A DNA stretch of 64,000 nt, from the NCBI GenBank assembly GCA_963970005.1, contig CAXAMN010006480.1, positions 149,748 to 213,747 on the forward strand. Direction: 5' to 3'. How positions within the stretch are numbered: position 1 is the stretch's first letter; each line of letters begins with the position of its first letter. Both the position numbers and the translations under genes were made by a program. The DNA comes from Durusdinium trenchii. Its lineage: Eukaryota > Sar > Dinophyceae > Suessiales > Symbiodiniaceae. The notes beneath the pieces were generated by a model. That model saw only the letters and a program-made list of their open reading frames with translations. It was not told the DNA's origin and searched no databases. Shown here in pieces: positions 31,406 through 41,154 of this stretch.

Positions 31406-32623
31406 GTGGAGCACACCCTACAGCAAGTACGTTCCTACGTGGAAGAGCAGAAGACATGGCCTTCGCGTGGTCCGAACGCGCATGCGGACGCGCTGGCTCA
31501 ATCATGGCATCGCTTGCTGTCACAAGCGCACACGTTGGACCAAGCTTTGAGAGATTCTTATTCAGACTTGTTCACTGCATGGTGCGCAAAGGAGCGTTGG
31601 GAAGCCGCCCGCACACTCGGTTTCGACCAGTTTTTCAGAGGCAAACAGCTGATGGAAGTTATCGCTGAGTGTGCGTTGCTGAGAGGCGAGGATGTACAAA
31701 GATACATTGGTTCGAAGCTCAACGACTTTCGAGCGACTTGCTTAGACGTTGTGATGGACATCTGTGATGGACACGTGAGCAGGACAGAGTTTGAGATGTT
31801 AGACATCGACGAAGCGTCGGAGACCGTCGATATAGAGCTACTGGAGTCTCTGCGATTTGACTCGACCCAAGTCCTGCTTTCCAAGGTGCATTCTTTCATA
31901 ATGGAGCATGACCGATGGCCAAGCAAAGTGACTTCTGACCTACCGGAGGAGCGTGGTTTAGCTCTTGGTGTTGACGAAGTGCGCAGACGCAGGTTCAACT
32001 GCGTGAAGAAACGCCGCAAAGGCGGGATGGTGGACTATGCAAGTGCACTGACTGAAGATCAAATGTGCGCATGGGAATCACTGCCGTGTCGTGGAGTCTT
32101 TGTCTGGTGGCCGCATCACATCGTTGTGTTTGATGCTGTGATGGAAGAGTTCGAGCGATCAGGAGGATTGCCCGTGCGAGGCCCACAGAGCAGCACGGAT
32201 GCCCTCGCACAGAAAGTTCGCCGAGCGCGAATGAAGACTTTACAGAGTGGACGTGGCAGGATGCGACTGGCTGAGCAGAGTCACTGGGAATTGAGCTTTC
32301 CTGAAATTTGGGAGTCGCGTCGACACAAAGATGCATATCTTCCTGCAGATCACATACAAAAAGCGGAGTATCGCAGAATTTTCGAAAGATCTCCAGGAGC
32401 TTCTGGTATGTTGGCATGCGAACTTTGTGATTTCGAATGCGACGTGAAAGAGGTGTTTCTCCAACACTTGCAAGAAGAGCATTTCGGTGTGGAGGATGGG
32501 TCGGTGCCTCTACCAGTAGAGCGTTGTGAAGAAGAATATCGAAAACGCCTGGTCTTTCACGAACGCCATTCAGGCTGGGTTGAGATGGGACATGGAAGTC
32601 TCTATTCCAGACATCAACTTTAA
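31406..32623 (+). CDS. Helitron N-terminal region: further repeats and a C2H2 finger
   Basis: Coding resumes after about 90 bp that ends GTAG at about 31,404, as expected of a GT-AG intron. More diverged copies of the repeat are visible (VEEQKTWPSRGP, MEHDRWPSKVTSD, FERSGGLPVRGP, each followed by an LA-x-x segment). A classical C2H2 finger (CELCDFECDVKEVFLQHLQ, then EEHF) lies near 32,417-32,490, followed by an EEYRKRLVFHER segment. In comparable dinoflagellate polyproteins this leads directly into the CAVCAR motif, which here starts near 32,967. The stop at 32,623 is probably inside or just before an intron. Confidence 0.7.
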   Translation: MEHTLQQVRSYVEEQKTWPSRGPNAHADALAQSWHRLLSQAHTLDQALRDSYSDLFTAWCAKERWEAARTLGFDQFFRGKQLMEVIAECALLRGEDVQRYIGSKLNDFRATCLDVVMDICDGHVSRTEFEMLDIDEASETVDIELLESLRFDSTQVLLSKVHSFIMEHDRWPSKVTSDLPEERGLALGVDEVRRRRFNCVKKRRKGGMVDYASALTEDQMCAWESLPCRGVFVWWPHHIVVFDAVMEEFERSGGLPVRGPQSSTDALAQKVRRARMKTLQSGRGRMRLAEQSHWELSFPEIWESRRHKDAYLPADHIQKAEYRRIFERSPGASGMLACELCDFECDVKEVFLQHLQEEHFGVEDGSVPLPVERCEEEYRKRLVFHERHSGWVEMGHGSLYSRHQL

Positions 32624-32746
32624 CCTACCGTTCTATTACACCACAGCATAACGGCATTTCACCGCAGTCTTCGATGCTAAAGACTGTTAGATTATCGGAA
32701 CAACAGATCCCATTGCAATATATTATAAGCAGAAAGGAAGAGTTAC

Positions 32747-32763
32747 CTACAAGAGTGTCCCGA
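32747..32763. repeat. Stray copy of the 13-bp satellite unit inside the Helitron
   Basis: The sequence CCTACAAGAGTGTCCCG matches units of the array at 28,470-29,092. It lies in the non-coding gap between two exons of the Helitron gene. Confidence 0.7.
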
Positions 32764-32839
32764 CATATTTGTTTTGTTTCGACTGATCTTTTTTTGACTG
32801 AGTAGTTCGACAAGCATGTGGGTTGGATTTATATAATAT

Positions 32840-33751
32840 TTGTCTGCGCGTTCTGTGAGAGGCCCTTTCCCAGTATGCGGAGACCAGACTCGGCGTGGCG
32901 TGGGAGCGTATGCCTTCCACCAAACACATTCGAGGAAGCGCGCGGAAGCACGAGAGAGACAGATGCAGTCGTGCGCGGTCTGCGCTCGCACCTGTTGGTT
33001 AGAAGACATGAGTCGCTTGCAGTTGTTTGTGGAAGCTCGCGCAGGCGGGGCACAAGACGTCATGGATGAGGCCGGAATAGACAGCGCTGATGAGAATCCA
33101 GAGTGCGACAACGATCTCTGTGGTGGAGTCCCAAGATCGCGGGGAGTGACCAAAGGTTGGAAACTGCAAGAGATAGACGCCACCAAAGTGGAGCAGGTGC
33201 ATGCTCAGATTTTCGATGTTCGTCGTTACTGTAAGCTGTGGCCGTCCATTCCAGAAATTGAGTTGTTGGGAAGTTGTGTGGCCCACCCATCTGGCAAGTA
33301 CGACGATGGTACTCCATGGATGTGGTTGCTTAACACAGCAGCGATTCCTTCCCCTGTGACGAAACATACTGCATGCTTCGTGTGTCGACACTGTGGACAG
33401 AGCCTCACGCGAAAGACACCTGCAATGCCGAAATTCGCACTGGCTAACTCGCTTTGGATCGGACGATACCCACTGGCCTTCAAGTGTGGAAACAAACCTC
33501 TTTCGGTCATGACCTTCTTGCTCTTGTCTCTTGGCCGAGCTGTTGTTCAGAAGATTGTAGCTGAGCGACACAAACCTGGACCTGTGCGTGAGAAACAGAA
33601 AGGCATCCGGGCGAACACCATCGCCTTTCCGCAGGCCAAGTTACATGAGCTGCAAACTGCACATCTCCCGCCAAAGGCAGAGGACGCGACCAGATTCGTG
33701 TCAGAAACCATCAGCATTGCGTTGGTTGGCTGCGACCCGGAGGCTGGCTCA
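32840..33751 (+). CDS. Helitron exon: CAVCAR motif and DUF6570-like domain
   Basis: The exon probably begins a little upstream of the Arg/Glu-rich segment that precedes QSCAVCARTCW (about 32,960). The domain has paired Cys motifs (CFVCRHCGQSL) and then MPKFALANSLWIGRYPL and MTFLLLSLGRAVVQK. These match the pattern of the DUF6570 domain found ahead of Rep in Helitron proteins. The role is unknown; zinc binding is likely. The exon ends at 33,751, exactly on a codon boundary, before GTGAGT. Confidence 0.8.
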
Positions 33752-33863
33752 GTGAGTCTTATGCATTTTGCAGTGTTCTGTATCAATATGTCCTTGTACT
33801 CTACTTTCATACATCTAACCGTCAGTGTGTCGTTGTGTCCATGCATGATCGGATGCCTGCCAG
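33752..33863 (+). other. Intron, 112 bp (GT-AG, phase 0)
   Basis: GTGAGT at 33,752 and CAG ending at 33,863 remove 112 bp. The exons then join in frame: the first ends at the codon for Ser in PEAGS and the second begins DLDHAEWAEIPRAAYM. Confidence 0.75.
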
Positions 33864-35093
33864 GACTTGGACCACGCGGAGTGGGCGGAGATACCCCGAG
33901 CTGCGTACATGCGAGCGGCTCGCTTCTTGGTGGCGCACAATGTGGCGTATCAACATTTGTCTGTGAACGAAGAGGAAGCACGGGCGCAGTTTGCTGAAGT
34001 TGGAGGGACTTGTGAAGCTGTGCGAGCACAAGCCACTCCTGTGGAAGCTGAACATCAAGTTCCTTTCAAGTTGAGTGGACCTGCTGATACGGACATGGGC
34101 GGAGACAGTACTTTTCTGGTTGGGGAAGCTGAGGTTGCAAGGGAGGAGAATGTGGAGAACAACTATAAACCGGATGAAGAGAATCCTTTTGAGGAAGTCG
34201 CCGAAGATTTGCCTGGCTTTCGCTGCGCTGCAGGCGAGGTAGGTTCCAGTGACCTGGACGTGGAACGTTGCTTCCGAGAGTTTGCTGCGAAGTTGAAATT
34301 ACTCATGAGCAGACAGCAGGGACGAGAGAGGACGATGGATTTCGATGCAGAAGTGGAAAGCTTTCGTCGTCTGGCAGAAAGTATGTCCTCCGCGGAGCTG
34401 CAAGCCAAGCTTGACGCGCTGGTGACGCAGATGGACAGCACGCAGGGAGCGACCGAGAGTCCTGATTTGAAGACAGTACAGGTGGTGCACACTGCGTCGA
34501 AACCTTTGAGTATGTATAGCGCAGAATATTGGCAAAAGTGTTTTCCTGAGTTGTTTCCCTATGGAGATGGAGTGTATGGACTTGTCCGAGATGCACCTCT
34601 GACCTTTCGTGAGTGGGCTGGGTACCTACTTGAACGAGCGGAGTTGGAATACGACGCCGTGGACCCAACTGACATAGCTCCGGAAGACCAAAGCACTGGG
34701 GACCAAGCGAGGAGCTTTCAACCTCCGGCTGTGCCGCGCTGGTGCGCGGATTTGAACTTCGTTGCAGTTGCTTGCGACACTTGGAAACGCATGGAGATGG
34801 TGAGGTTGGCTTCTGCACATGTGAAGCGTAAGAAATTCAAAGAATCCTTGAAGACGGTTTTGCAGTGCACCTCGGATCGGTTGAGCAGGGCAATGTTATC
34901 CTTAGGAGAATATGCCACCATCGCAGACGTCATGCGCTCGTCCATCGTTGACGAAAGAATCCGAGATGCCATATCACAACTCTTGTTCTTTTCGGCAGAA
35001 GTCATCGGCACGGACGGGGCGAGGCAACAGCTGCGACACGAACAGAATGGTGCCATGCTCATGTACCTTGACTCTGCCAATGTGTATAATAGG
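33864..35093 (+). CDS. Helitron exon: Rep N-terminal region
   Basis: Begins in frame after the intron at 33,752-33,863. An acidic linker (GEVGSSDLDVE and neighbours) leads to PLSMYSAEYWQKCFPELFPYGDG, the conserved entry into Helitron Rep domains, at about 34,505-34,575. It then runs through DAPLTFREWAGYLL and a helical segment to MLMYLDSANVY. A short intron of about 75 bp follows, ending CTCTTCAG at 35,169. The donor near 35,094 is uncertain by a few bases. Confidence 0.8.
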
Positions 35094-35169
35094 TGTTCTT
35101 TGCTACTTTCTTATGCTTTTTTTTTAGATGTTCCTGACGCGCTTTGTTTCTGTTGATTGTCCTCTTCAG

Positions 35170-36360
35170 CGCTTCAATTGAGGTTTGGAGCCATCGGTGG
35201 ATTTCTGACTCCCAATGTCGCCGACACCCGGAACCCGTTGGTTGTGATGTTACAGCAAGGGTGTGTGCGACATCCACTGGGCGGTTTCACCAAGGAAGGC
35301 AACAACGAGAAGTTTGTGCTGTCGTTGTTGGACGAGGCCCCCACCATGCCCACGGCTTCCCGCATGCTCGAGATCCTGGCCGAAAATCCCGTCGCCCAGG
35401 CTCGTTTTTTCGTGCTGTCCATGCGACTCTTCCTGGAGCACGTTCTTGGCGTCATGCCATACGACGAGCAGTTGCGACCCAATGGAACGCGCAACGGAGT
35501 CTACTTCGCAGACGGCTGCGCGGCAGCCTTTATGGGTGGGAGCTTCGGAGCCATTGCGCAGATGCACGGACCTATAGAGGAACAGGCCAGACTTTCGTGC
35601 CACCCGCACATAGTGCTGCACTTCGTGCACAGCACTTCTCAGCAGTGGCTCCGTCGCGTTCTCTCCGCTGAAACTGTTGCAGCCAAGGGATTACTCCGCA
35701 AGTGGCAGAAACAAACCTTGCTTGCAGTCGAATCCTTGATGAGCTCTTGCGCTGGCTTATTCAAGCTACACTTTGCGGACGTGCCTTTCGAGAATGTTGA
35801 ACTGAAAGGTGTGCCGTATCTGGCGAAGTGGCAACAGGATGACAAGTTTGACGGAGAGCTGGAAGACTGTCGCAAAGATCCTGAGAGACGAAGACCACTG
35901 GTTCCTGTGGAAGCCGGCTTCGTTGATTTTCATATCCAACAGCGTCTAGACAGTGGCCCTTCGGAAGTCGCCAACGAGAAGAAGAAAGGTTTCAGTGTCC
36001 GTCAGATTCCGTTGACGGGAGCCGTGATGACTCGTCTCCCACACTATCGTCTTTTGAGGGGTGGCTTTGCAGGATGCGACTGCCGAGTCTGTGATGGACT
36101 TCGTCGGGGCACCGTGCACCAGCCTGGCGGCTACGCGGATGCTTTCTGTGAAGATTTACGTGGCATCTGTGCTTTGAGCGGACACCTTCATGAACATCAG
36201 GCCACCTGTTTCAAGTATGCTCCGGAGGGCTCCAGAAAGAAACCGCAACATTGTCGATTTAACTTCGTGCATTTTGTTCAATTGTTTCGAGAGAAGCGAA
36301 CTGGAGCTTCGTCCACGACAGAACCTTCTGAAGCCGTCGGAGATGCGTCTGCAAGTCAGA
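35170..36360 (+). CDS. Helitron Rep catalytic core, HUH motif; cut off by a TIR-element insertion
   Basis: GAIGGFLTPNVADTRNPLV opens the catalytic core. The metal-binding HUH motif is CHPHIVLHF, with the two histidines coded at 35,601-35,609. A Cys/His cluster near the end (CDCRVC, then HLHEHQATCFKY and CRFNF) is conserved in Helitron Rep proteins. The frame then runs into the inserted element at 36,361, which adds a few foreign codons and a stop. In the uninterrupted gene the frame continues at 39,124. Confidence 0.88.
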
Positions 36361-36550
36361 CCCTAAGTCACCCAAATTAGTAATTTTACTAACCATAAAA
36401 TTTACGTAAATTTTTGGTTTTACTAAGGAAAATTTACGTAAAAATTTACGTAAATTTAATAGTAAATCCAATTTAGGTTATGAGTAAATCCAATTTAGGT
36501 TATTAGTAAATCCAATTTAGGTTATTAGTAAATTTTTTAGGTTATGAGTA
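36361..36550. repeat. Left terminal and subterminal repeats of the TIR element
   Basis: The terminal inverted repeat is followed by TTTACGTAAATTT copies (about 36,399-36,456) and four units around AGTAAATCCAATTTAGGTTA (about 36,460-36,545, spacing about 23 bp). TTTACGTAAATCCAATAAAA near the right end (about 39,070-39,090) is the mirrored counterpart. Arrays of this kind often bind a transposase. Confidence 0.8.
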
Positions 36551-37335
36551 AATTTTTGTGAGCGTGATTTTGAAGCAGAAAATGTCTCTATTTATGTGAG
36601 TTGGCTTTCTCCACAGAGGCAGGTTTTCTACAGGACAACATGTACTTGAGGATATTTGCGCTATGGATTTTTGTTTTTGTTGACTGAGCATGCCAGGAGG
36701 TGTGGACTTTGCCTTTACTTGAAGGGATTGCATTTACTTGAGCATGTGTACCCTTCTTAACTTGAACAAAACATTTTTACTTGAGGGTGTCTACTTGAGG
36801 GAGTAAATTTACTTGAGGATATGTACTTTTCTTCACTTTAGGAAGAAGAGCATTCTCTGATTCTCTAATGGTTTTTGCCAGTGTGAGGGTGCATGTTTTA
36901 TGTGAGAGATCTTTTGGCTCTGTGAGAAGAAGAAAAAGAAGAAGAACAAGAGACACCTCAGCAAGAAGGAAACAAGCAGTGAAAGGGCCAGGAAATTGCG
37001 CAAAGCTGACAAGATTCTTGGACTGAACTTTAAACAAGTTTGTTTGTTGAAAATTAACTGTTCAAGTTTGTATTAACTGCAGCAAATGAACAAGAGTTAT
37101 GTCAATGTTGGCTTGAAACCATTGTCAGGAGGCGTGACCGCATCAATGCCATGATGGACTTGATGAGGACGCTGCAAGATGACAGCAGTTCATCTCTGGA
37201 ATCCTTGGAGTGAAAAAGACACAAGCAGCCTTTGGGGTAGAGGCTGTTACATGAAGAAGATCTGACTTTACTTGAGAAGCTTTTACATGAGGGTGTGACT
37301 TTACCTGTTGAGCTTTTACTTGAGGATGTGATTTC

Positions 37336-37430
37336 ACTTGAGCATGGCACACTTTACTTGAGCATGGCAGACTTTACTTGAGCATGGCACACTTTACTTG
37401 AGCATGGCAGACATTACTTGAGGATGGTTT
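37336..37430. repeat. 20-bp tandem repeat in the TIR element
   Basis: Units of ACTTGAGCATGGCANACTTT repeat about five times with a 20-bp period. Looser copies of TTTACTTGAGG are scattered through 36,720-37,480. Confidence 0.85.
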
Positions 37431-37624
37431 TACTTGAGTGTATTTTACTTCAGTGGTTGAGACTTTGTGTAAGTATACTTTACATGAGGATGCCATTCAA
37501 CTTGGAATTGTGCGCTCAGTCTTGTTTAGTTTTGTTGTGAGTTGAAGTGTATTTGATATGTATTTATGAAATTTAGTTCAAAAACTATAAACTTAAGAGA
37601 AAATATTGATGAATTCTTGATGAA

Positions 37625-37778
37625 CTTTTGATGCACTTTTGATGCACTTCTGATGTACTTTTGATGTACTTTTCAAAAGTGTATACACTTTTGATCAAAA
37701 GTGTATACACTTTTGTTAAAAGTGTATACACTTTTGAAAAGTACATCAGAAGTGCATCAAAAGTGCATCAAAAATTCA
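37625..37778. repeat. Long imperfect palindrome in the TIR element
   Basis: Arms built from GATGCACTTTTGATGCACTT and AAAAGTGTATACACTTTT face their complements around a centre near 37,694-37,697 (GATC). The 3' arm has one extra ~21-bp AAAAGTGTATACACTTTT unit. It could fold into a long hairpin, as RNA or as single-stranded DNA. Confidence 0.85.
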
Positions 37779-37860
37779 TACAAATTTTTGACAGATTTTA
37801 TGAAAAGCGATGATATTCTGCATCATATTGTCAGCAAAAAGATATCTAGCATTCTTGTGG

Positions 37861-38095
37861 GTTTATCCTTTACCTGAGAATGTAATGCTTTTTGCACAAA
37901 GAGTTGATCAGCATTGTATGTTGTTCAATTTGAAGTTGGGTTATCCTTTACCTGAGAATGTAAAGCTTTCGCACAAAGAGTTGATCAGCATTGTATGTTG
38001 TTCAAGTTGAAGTTGGTTTATCCTTTGCCTGAGAAGGTAATGCTTTTGCACAAAGAGTTGATCAGCATTGTATGTTGTTCAAACTGAAGTTGTTG
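37861..38095. repeat. ~78-bp tandem repeat, three copies, in the TIR element
   Basis: Units begin TTATCCTTTACCTGAGAA and include AAAGAGTTGATCAGCATTG and TGTTGTTCAA. Starts lie at 37,863, 37,941 and 38,018. Confidence 0.9.
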
Positions 38096-38207
38096 AGAGT
38101 TTACTGCACAGCTGGCTTATTGGTTGTTGTTTACTTTTGCAGCTAGATTGATCTCAAAGAGCTTTGAAAGGTTTGAAAGATAGGTGCAGTAGCTTGTTGG
38201 CATTGGC

Positions 38208-38780
38208 GTGGCAGAGGAAGAGATTCCCATGGGCCAAGTCACTCCTGAGGAGAAGGACGATGGTGTAGTTGAAGAGCCCAGTACACCTGTGAAGCAAAGG
38301 CCAGCTTCCAAAGCAAAGACCCCAAAATCCAAGAGCCCAAAAGCAAAGAGCCCTAAAGGGAAGACGCCCAAGAAAGAGCAAGCCAAAGCCAAAGCCAAAG
38401 GCAGGCTCTTTGAAAAGGCCTGCTGCCAGTGGAGAAACCGTACAGCCAAAGAAGAAGCCAGCAGCTCATGGCTGGGCAGCAGGGTTGCAGGAGGATCAGG
38501 AGGAGGAAGCACCAGAAGTTGAAGAAGATGAACCAAGAGAATGTGGAGGAGGAGGAGGAGGAGCAGGACAATGCAGACTTCTTCTAGTGCGATGAGGCCA
38601 AGAAGGACAGGTCGAAGGACAACAAGTTCAAGGCCTTGTTGTCTGAGGGCTCTCTGCCAGACTATATTGCGCAGGCTTGGAAGAAGACCTTGAGCATGAA
38701 GAAGGGACGCACAGAAGAACAGCGCAAGATAGTGAACCAAGTCCTGGACAGGACAAAGGATGGAAAGCTCATGGTGCTTA
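38208..38780 (+). pseudogene. Lysine-rich 'KRPAA' protein fragment carried in the TIR element
   Basis: Three consecutive frames read like one basic protein. The first is MAEEEIPMGQVTPEEKDDG, leading to a TPKSKSPKAKSPKGKTPKK histone-tail-like stretch (38,208-38,455). The second is LKRPAASGETVQPKKKPAAH with an acidic tail (38,410-38,560). The third is DRSKDNKFKALLSEGSLP, then YIAQAWKKTL and a RTEEQRKIVNQVLDRT stretch (38,600-38,770). Similar Lys/Arg-Pro-Ala proteins with a DR(S)K-x-x-KF motif are, from memory, an abundant dinoflagellate family of unknown role. Frameshifts near 38,420 and 38,570 indicate decay or introns. This may be a captured host gene or the element's own protein. Confidence 0.55.
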
Positions 38781-39123
38781 GGCTTATACCCAAGTTATTT
38801 TTCTTGCGCTTGTCTTTCCTATGTGCTTATACCTGAGTGTGTGTGTGCTTGTGGTTTTATCCAAATGTCTCTACTTGTGGCTATATGTTTTACAAATTAC
38901 TTTCTTCAAAAGATGTGTTTTAGATGCAGTTTTGAATATTTGCAAATCAAAAAGTAATGAAAAACAGGAAAAACCCTTAGTGAAGACCAACCTAAATAAA
39001 TTTAGGTTGTACCTAAATCAAATTTACATTTACTAACCCATTTACACTTTTTGCCACCTAAATTCATCAATTTACGTAAATCCAATAAAAATGTAAATTT
39101 ACTAATTTCGGTGACTTAGGGGA

Positions 39124-39338
39124 AGCTTATAGAAATCACTGTCGCTCGCACGGGCAAGGCCCCTGTGTGGCCTCGCTGGATGTCAGAGGTGTCACCTGTG
39201 CGGTTGACGGCAGAGCACTTTGTGGGTAGATCCGATTTGGGAAGCACCGCTGATAGCTCGACGGAAGGCACGCAACGAGGTCGCATCAAGACGGTGCAGT
39301 TCAATCCCCGAGAGGGGCAGTGTTTCCCAGCGACTTGG
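39124..39338 (+). CDS. Helitron Rep, continuation after the TIR element
   Basis: From 39,124 the frame reads LIEITVARTGKAPVWPRWM, with no stop to about 39,338 (GQCFPATW). There a GT could serve as donor. It is in phase with 36,360 once the TIR element and one GA are discounted. The part immediately inside the right TIR is not coding. I recognise no separate motif in this segment. Confidence 0.65.
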
Positions 39339-39454
39339 TGTTGTAACGTACAACAAGTGGTTTTGATATTGCGTACATAAAAATATTTTCAAGACGACAA
39401 CAGCTGATTTGTTCAAACGTGAAGAAATGTTTTCGAAGAGCTATGTGATGTTGT

Positions 39455-39600
39455 TTGTTTGAGTTACCGTTCCATGGCTCTGGCGAGGCTGGGATGGTGA
39501 CGCATCGTGGAAATTTGAATTACCAAGACTGTCGACGAATTTTATTGGATGGCTATGTCGCAGATGCGCCTAATATCTTAGACGACGAGGCCTCATGCTC
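39455..39600 (+). CDS. Helitron Rep, short exon-like segment
   Basis: The reading LPFHGSGEAGMVTHRGNLN and the following DCRRILLDGYVADAP look coding. They lie between the segment ending near 39,338 and the long frame at 39,685. Splice sites were not resolved; the exon probably ends between 39,580 and 39,620. Confidence 0.4.
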
Positions 39601-39684
39601 ACTCGATGAATTTTCAATGAGATTTGGACTCTGTGGTTTGATGGTTCCGTTCTCTTTAGCTAGTATGCTATTGTTTCCATCCGT

Positions 39685-41154
39685 ATGCCACCACGTCTTA
39701 TCCGTGCTTGTTTCTACCACGGCTACAGATACGGGGTCACCGCTCCCGGATTTCAAATAGTCGGTCGACGCCAGGCGGACACGGTGGCCATCTTGACTGC
39801 GTCAGACCAACACCGAAGTCCAAAGAAGTTGCGCGTGCATGTGGTCACACAGAGAGTCATCGGGGAGGTGTTTTGTGAACTTTGTTTGATGAATCTCCTA
39901 GACTTAGACGGGAGCTCGTGGCGAGCAACGCGTCGCATTGGTGAAACTTTGGGACCCTTCCTATCGAACTCCATGTGCCGCAGCTTGTCGTTGGCATGCA
40001 GAAGGTTCAGCTATGATGAGATGGACGCGCGCGGGGCGGGAGAGGCTGCTCGAATCGGTGATCGATTTTGGAACGACGCCCAAAAAGTTTTGTATGTCTG
40101 GCTTCGAGAAAATTTGGTGGAAGGGTTGCGCTCTGGCATTCAGGCTTCCTTCTACACTTGTGACTACACGACAAAACCCTCGTTGACCTGTGGACCGGTG
40201 CTCAAACATCTCACCACTGGCATGCAACGCTTGGAAGAGCGAATGCAGGTGGAGGCGGAGGCGGCCGAGTGTCAGCGCCTGCTGGACACCTATCCGCTTC
40301 CAGCGCAGAGCCAGGCCAAAACACCTACTAGAGCGACGCCGGAGCAGCAGGAAGCTCGCAAACGTCTGTGCAGGCTGTGGACGGCCGCGAACCATGCGGT
40401 GATGCATGGACATTGTCTGATGGCGATACAGCTTCTGACTGGCAGAGAGGTTATCCGAACCCATGTGTTTTGGAGGCTGATGTTGAAGCGCGTGCTCTGG
40501 GGCATCTTCGAAGAAATGCGACGCTGCACAGAGGATGAGACGCAGCAGGTTGGTTTGAGCGATATCGCTTTTACTGTGGACGCCGCCTCTCGTGGTGAAG
40601 TCCCGGAGGTCTCAGGAGCCCGCAAGCTGGGACAGAGCAGCGCAGAGAATGTGGAACTGCGAACCACTTCTTTCTACGAGGACTATCTTCATCGCGGAGA
40701 TGTGGAGCCGCTTGCTGCCATGAATTTCTACGTCTATGGCATGCATGTCTCTTGCGTGCACGTTTCTCGCGCTTCCGGGACTGACTTTGCTGAATTCGAG
40801 TTTGAGCCGCACTACTCGAAAGCCAAGCAGTATGTACAAGTCTTACACGCCGCACCGCGTGTCCCCTACTTACACGGTGTGAGCATGCCTACCAAACTGA
40901 AAGACGGAGAGATGTGGGCTGCGGTCCACTGCGCACTCCTGTGCAAACATCACTGCGACAGCGCGCATCATTGTGGCAGAGCGCAAGCGGTGAAGCATAT
41001 TCGCAAAATTCCTGTCTCTCCGCGCAAGCGGGTCTTGGTGCAGGGCGGGGATGCGCGCGCCTTGCTCGATAAGACTGGCATCTTGGGAGAATGGCGAGCA
41101 ACAGAAGCTGAGATACAAACGTTGGCTGCGCGTGCCGATGTACCTCGGACATGA
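39685..41154 (+). CDS. Helitron Rep, C-terminal part with the two-tyrosine motif
   Basis: A long open frame whose first ~15 residues may be intron. It contains FYTCDYTTKP, which fits the Helitron Rep motif Y-x3-Y-x2-K, with tyrosines coded at 40,153 and 40,165 and the lysine at 40,174. These are the residues expected to nick and covalently hold DNA. A GM-x-RLEERMQ helix and WTAANHAVMHGHCLMA follow, then a region with FTVDAASRGEVPEVSG. It ends LAARADVPRT at a stop at 41,154, perhaps just before an intron. Confidence 0.88.
   Translation: MPPRLIRACFYHGYRYGVTAPGFQIVGRRQADTVAILTASDQHRSPKKLRVHVVTQRVIGEVFCELCLMNLLDLDGSSWRATRRIGETLGPFLSNSMCRSLSLACRRFSYDEMDARGAGEAARIGDRFWNDAQKVLYVWLRENLVEGLRSGIQASFYTCDYTTKPSLTCGPVLKHLTTGMQRLEERMQVEAEAAECQRLLDTYPLPAQSQAKTPTRATPEQQEARKRLCRLWTAANHAVMHGHCLMAIQLLTGREVIRTHVFWRLMLKRVLWGIFEEMRRCTEDETQQVGLSDIAFTVDAASRGEVPEVSGARKLGQSSAENVELRTTSFYEDYLHRGDVEPLAAMNFYVYGMHVSCVHVSRASGTDFAEFEFEPHYSKAKQYVQVLHAAPRVPYLHGVSMPTKLKDGEMWAAVHCALLCKHHCDSAHHCGRAQAVKHIRKIPVSPRKRVLVQGGDARALLDKTGILGEWRATEAEIQTLAARADVPRT

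Larger units (their letters stand above)
36361..39121. mobile_element. 2,761-bp DNA element with terminal inverted repeats, inserted in the Rep gene
   Basis: The left end CCCTAAGTCACC, then AAATTAGTAA, is mirrored by the right end as GGTGACTTAGGG preceded by TTACTAATTT. Both ends carry palindromic TTTACGTAAA clusters. The dinucleotide GA flanks both sides (36,359-36,360 and 39,122-39,123). Removing 2,761 + 2 bp, a multiple of three, puts the Rep frame back together. A TA duplication inside the ends is an alternative boundary but does not restore the frame. The interior is AT-rich with tandem repeats, a long palindrome and a lysine-rich gene fragment. No transposase was seen, so it is probably non-autonomous. 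Confidence 0.85.

Noticed and set aside
36361..39121. TA target duplication and Tc1/mariner assignment for the TIR element.
   Set aside because: TA does lie just inside both ends, but using it as the duplication leaves the Rep frame shifted, whereas GA outside CCC/GGG restores it; no DDE transposase supports either assignment.
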